Positions 61,560 through 64,000 of a stretch of 64,000 nucleotides of DNA are shown in pieces. How positions within the stretch are numbered: position 1 is the stretch's first letter; the number at the start of each line of letters is the position of its first letter. The translations under genes were made by a program, and so were the position numbers. Source of the stretch: Nectonema munidae (taxonomy: Eukaryota; Nematomorpha; Nectonematoida; Nectonematidae); the NCBI GenBank assembly GCA_030549495.1, contig JAUIRK010000106.1, positions 434,001 to 498,000 of the forward strand, in the 5' to 3' direction. The notes under the pieces are model-generated. The model was not told the DNA's origin. It made no database searches and worked only from the letters and a program-made list of their open reading frames with translations.

Positions 61560-62750
61560 CAATCCACTTATCAAGCATTTAGAAAGTTCTGAAGCTGAAA
61601 ATGTATTAATCGTTTTTTTTTATAAATTCTACTCAATGGTGAACAGTATGAACAAACATATTCTAGGCAATAAACACTAATAAGAAAACGGAGTCTTCGA
61701 AATAGCCGATATAAGTGTTTCAGCCTCGAAAGCAGAACTTTGATCCTTCCGCTCTGAAATTGTTTTAAATGCAAAAATAAATTTTTTAAAGAATTTATAA
61801 ATTGCGCAAAGGATTCAATTCTTTCACTCAAACGTGTTTTGCAAACGGCCTTTAATTTTTCAATGATGATGATTTTGACAAATATTCAAGGTGTGATTGA
61901 AACTAAGGCATCGTAAAGCATTGATAGCAGTTTTTAATTTCGGTAATGGCTTCATTCTTTTCAGAAACCATCATTGATAAAATATTTTTATTATTATTGC
62001 AATAACCTAAGCAAAACATAGCTAAGAAATATTTACTATGTCATTTGTTTCGTCATTGATGATTAGAATAAATATTTAGCTTCTAACTCTGTTTATTACT
62101 GCTTTTTCAATACCTTCTGTACAACATTCAATGATTTCGTTTTGCACATTCTTGCTTGTATAAAGAGCATTAGAAGAACTTTTCTGTAATAGACTTGCTA
62201 GCAAATGATCTCCACAATTTATTCTAAATTTTAGAATTACTTTAAAATTATCCCGATTCCTACTTGATCTAAGTTTTCTTCAAGCCCATCATCACGGCGT
62301 CCGCTTAACGATTTTTATGTCTAACTAAAAATATAAAATTTTCCATAATGTTCTTTAATTTTTCTCTATTTTCTTCTACTTGACTAGCTTTTTCACTATT
62401 AATTAAATTGTTCATCTTGTTATGGCGATTTTTGTAATTCTTGGTAAAATTTCTAGCTTTTTCATTTGTAAAAATGTGATACCCTTTCATTTCAGGACAA
62501 TTAAGATATCCATCTTTCATTCATAACAATTTTGCATATGAAGACAAAGGGGGCAAATGGGTTTTTACTAGTTTGTCAAAGGAAATATTTCTTTTAATAT
62601 TTATATTAGCAAATATAGCAGAATACTTACAAAATAGCACTTTTGAATATGCAAGCCGTGAAAGTCTTTCTAAGTGTCTCATTTTTAAATATCTTTTTTC
62701 TTGCTTTCCTTGCTTTTTATCAAATGAAAATATCAATTTGCGCTTATATT
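61560..62750 (-). pseudogene. Decayed hAT transposase of the DUF4371/ZMYM-like type
   Basis: In minus-strand order: RLAYSKVLFCKYSAIF (TTF-type finger region, about 62665-62610), KGYHIFTNEKARNF and NREKLKNIMENFIFLVRHKN (62520-62305), then SKNVQNEIIECC and NDETNDI around 62160-62050, which match the iQNEiI helix and the catalytic DEtxDi block, and TRLSERIESFAQFINSL near 61835-61780, which matches the TRW-x-eR motif before the C-terminal part. Frames change several times, so it is inactive. I could not define the ends. Confidence 0.75.
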
Positions 62751-64000
62751 GACCTGGTTTGCATTGATTTTAAAGTAAATTATAAATTATTTCATTGCCT
62801 TTTGTTATACTTTGAAAATTTGGGCATTTTGAATTATGAAAACAATTATATCAAAAAACTTTATTCCTTCAAATAGTTCATTTACTTTTCAGATTAAAGA
62901 ACATCAATAGGAGAAATTGGATGTGTTGAAAGAAAAGTTGATGAAGATGATGCTTCACTAAAATTGTTATAACTTTCTTTATCATTTTCAAAATTTTATT
63001 TGTATCGGCCACTGAGTGTTCGTACATATGATTGTATAACTCAGGTCTCTCAAATGTAATGTCTACGATCCGAATGCGGCCCCTGGTAAATTCATACGAC
63101 ACTTGGATGATTTATATATGGTATAATAAGTTTTGATGTCAATATAGTTTAGAATAGGATTTCCTTAGTATATTTTTTATAATGAGTGTATGATACTTGA
63201 ACATTGGATTGCAGTTGGCTCTGGAGATTTTCCCAGTGGACATTTCCCCGAAATAATTACCATATCGATTACACTCATTATTAATATTTATTTATAAATT
63301 TGATTTTTATTAAAAAATAAGTAATTACCTATTTAACTACATAAGTAAGTAAATGACTACTAATTTGACAAATAATAATTAATTAACAACCAAATAACTA
63401 TTATGGGGGCGTCAGTAGGGTTTGTTAGATGCTGGATTTGATAACTCAAGGTCTGGGGTTTGATACCGCATCAAGCCTGCTTTCCTCATTGTTCGATTTA
63501 ATTAACTAGCTTGAAGTTTCGGACAAACTTTTTTATAATTATGAACCGCAAAAATTTCCACTTGCCTTCAATTTATAATATAGTTTTAACTTATAACTAA
63601 ACTGTCTCACGGATATAATTAAATGAAGCGAAAATGTATACAACTACTTGATCCTTATTTTTTCCAAACTTTAAAATATTTTTCAGAGCTTTAAATTAAG
63701 TAATAAAAATGAAGTTTGTTATAGATCTTAAAAATTTTTTGGAAGTAGGTATAAAAAGGCTTTATCAATATTTTGGGAATAAATATCAAACGCTCAAATT
63801 TATTCCTCTAAATATATTTTCTGTTAGATTGTTCATACATATACAAACAATTTTTTTCAAGAGTAACGGATACTAAATTTTGATGAACAAAATCGGGATC
63901 ATGATTGACTTTTCGCCTAAAATCACCATTAACCTCTTTCAACTCATCGTCAGTTTTACCTGATGCGGAAGATTTCTTGATTGCGGAATTTGAAAAATGT
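62751..64000. other. Right edge of the window
   Basis: The minus-strand frame 62878-63102 may be an upstream part of the hAT copy but has no diagnostic motif. Near 63220-63255 GTGGACATTTCCCCGAAAT resembles a single unit of the foldback family. Near 63405-63480 a tRNA-like stretch has a weak B-box GGTTTGATACC. Nothing else recognised. Confidence 0.35.

Overview
This is a window from an AT-rich animal genome, most likely an invertebrate. Proteins match metazoan families, genes are split by GT-AG introns, and most of the sequence between exons is decayed transposable elements. An arthropod is my best guess. It rests on the lysyl oxidase-like protein, which has two SRCR domains as in insect LOXL2-type enzymes, and on the mix of repeats; species cannot be named. 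I saw no rRNA, CRISPR array or prokaryotic operon.

Two host genes are clear. On the plus strand at 6362-8019 one long exon encodes NAE1 (APP-BP1), the regulatory half of the NEDD8-activating enzyme. It is complete at its C-terminus but has no in-frame ATG near its start, so a short first exon must lie upstream. On the minus strand a lysyl oxidase-like gene runs from 30727 down to 9015. I could place nine coding exons whose splice phases all agree. They give a 489-residue secreted protein with a signal peptide, two SRCR domains and a lysyl oxidase catalytic domain that keeps the copper histidines and the lysine and tyrosine of the LTQ cofactor. Two of its introns are only 57 and 58 bases; the others are about 1 to 5.4 kb.

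The large LOXL introns are full of transposons. Intron 8 holds a 5'-truncated CR1/Jockey-like LINE and a non-autonomous hAT element. Intron 4 holds a foldback element. Intron 3 holds an almost complete decayed hAT copy with inverted ends and an 8-bp target duplication. Intron 1 holds a 197-bp inverted-repeat MITE, foldback arrays and a short tandem repeat.

Left of NAE1 lie a decayed Merlin transposase (843-1450), an orphan LINE endonuclease (1969-2990, minus) and remnants of pogo/Tigger and piggyBac transposases (4630-5210, minus). Right of LOXL, 31.9-35.4 kb is a nearly whole but internally deleted LINE of the same family as the one in intron 8, followed by a fragment of another LINE. From 36.4 kb to the end there is no certain host gene. 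This part holds a hAT copy with a perfect 8-bp duplication (38497-39520), a three-copy tRNA-derived SINE family, an RTE-like LINE tail with a GAT repeat, a decayed multi-exonless protein of unknown family (45.5-47.2 kb), a minus-strand LINE (50.4-52.9 kb), a dispersed repeat present twice (49.8 and 56.0 kb), a piggyBac-type MITE and a decayed DUF4371-type hAT transposase (61.6-62.75 kb). A CA-rich, less AT-rich block at 57.76-58.13 kb and an acceptor-preceded block at 59.75 kb may be parts of an unrecognised gene.
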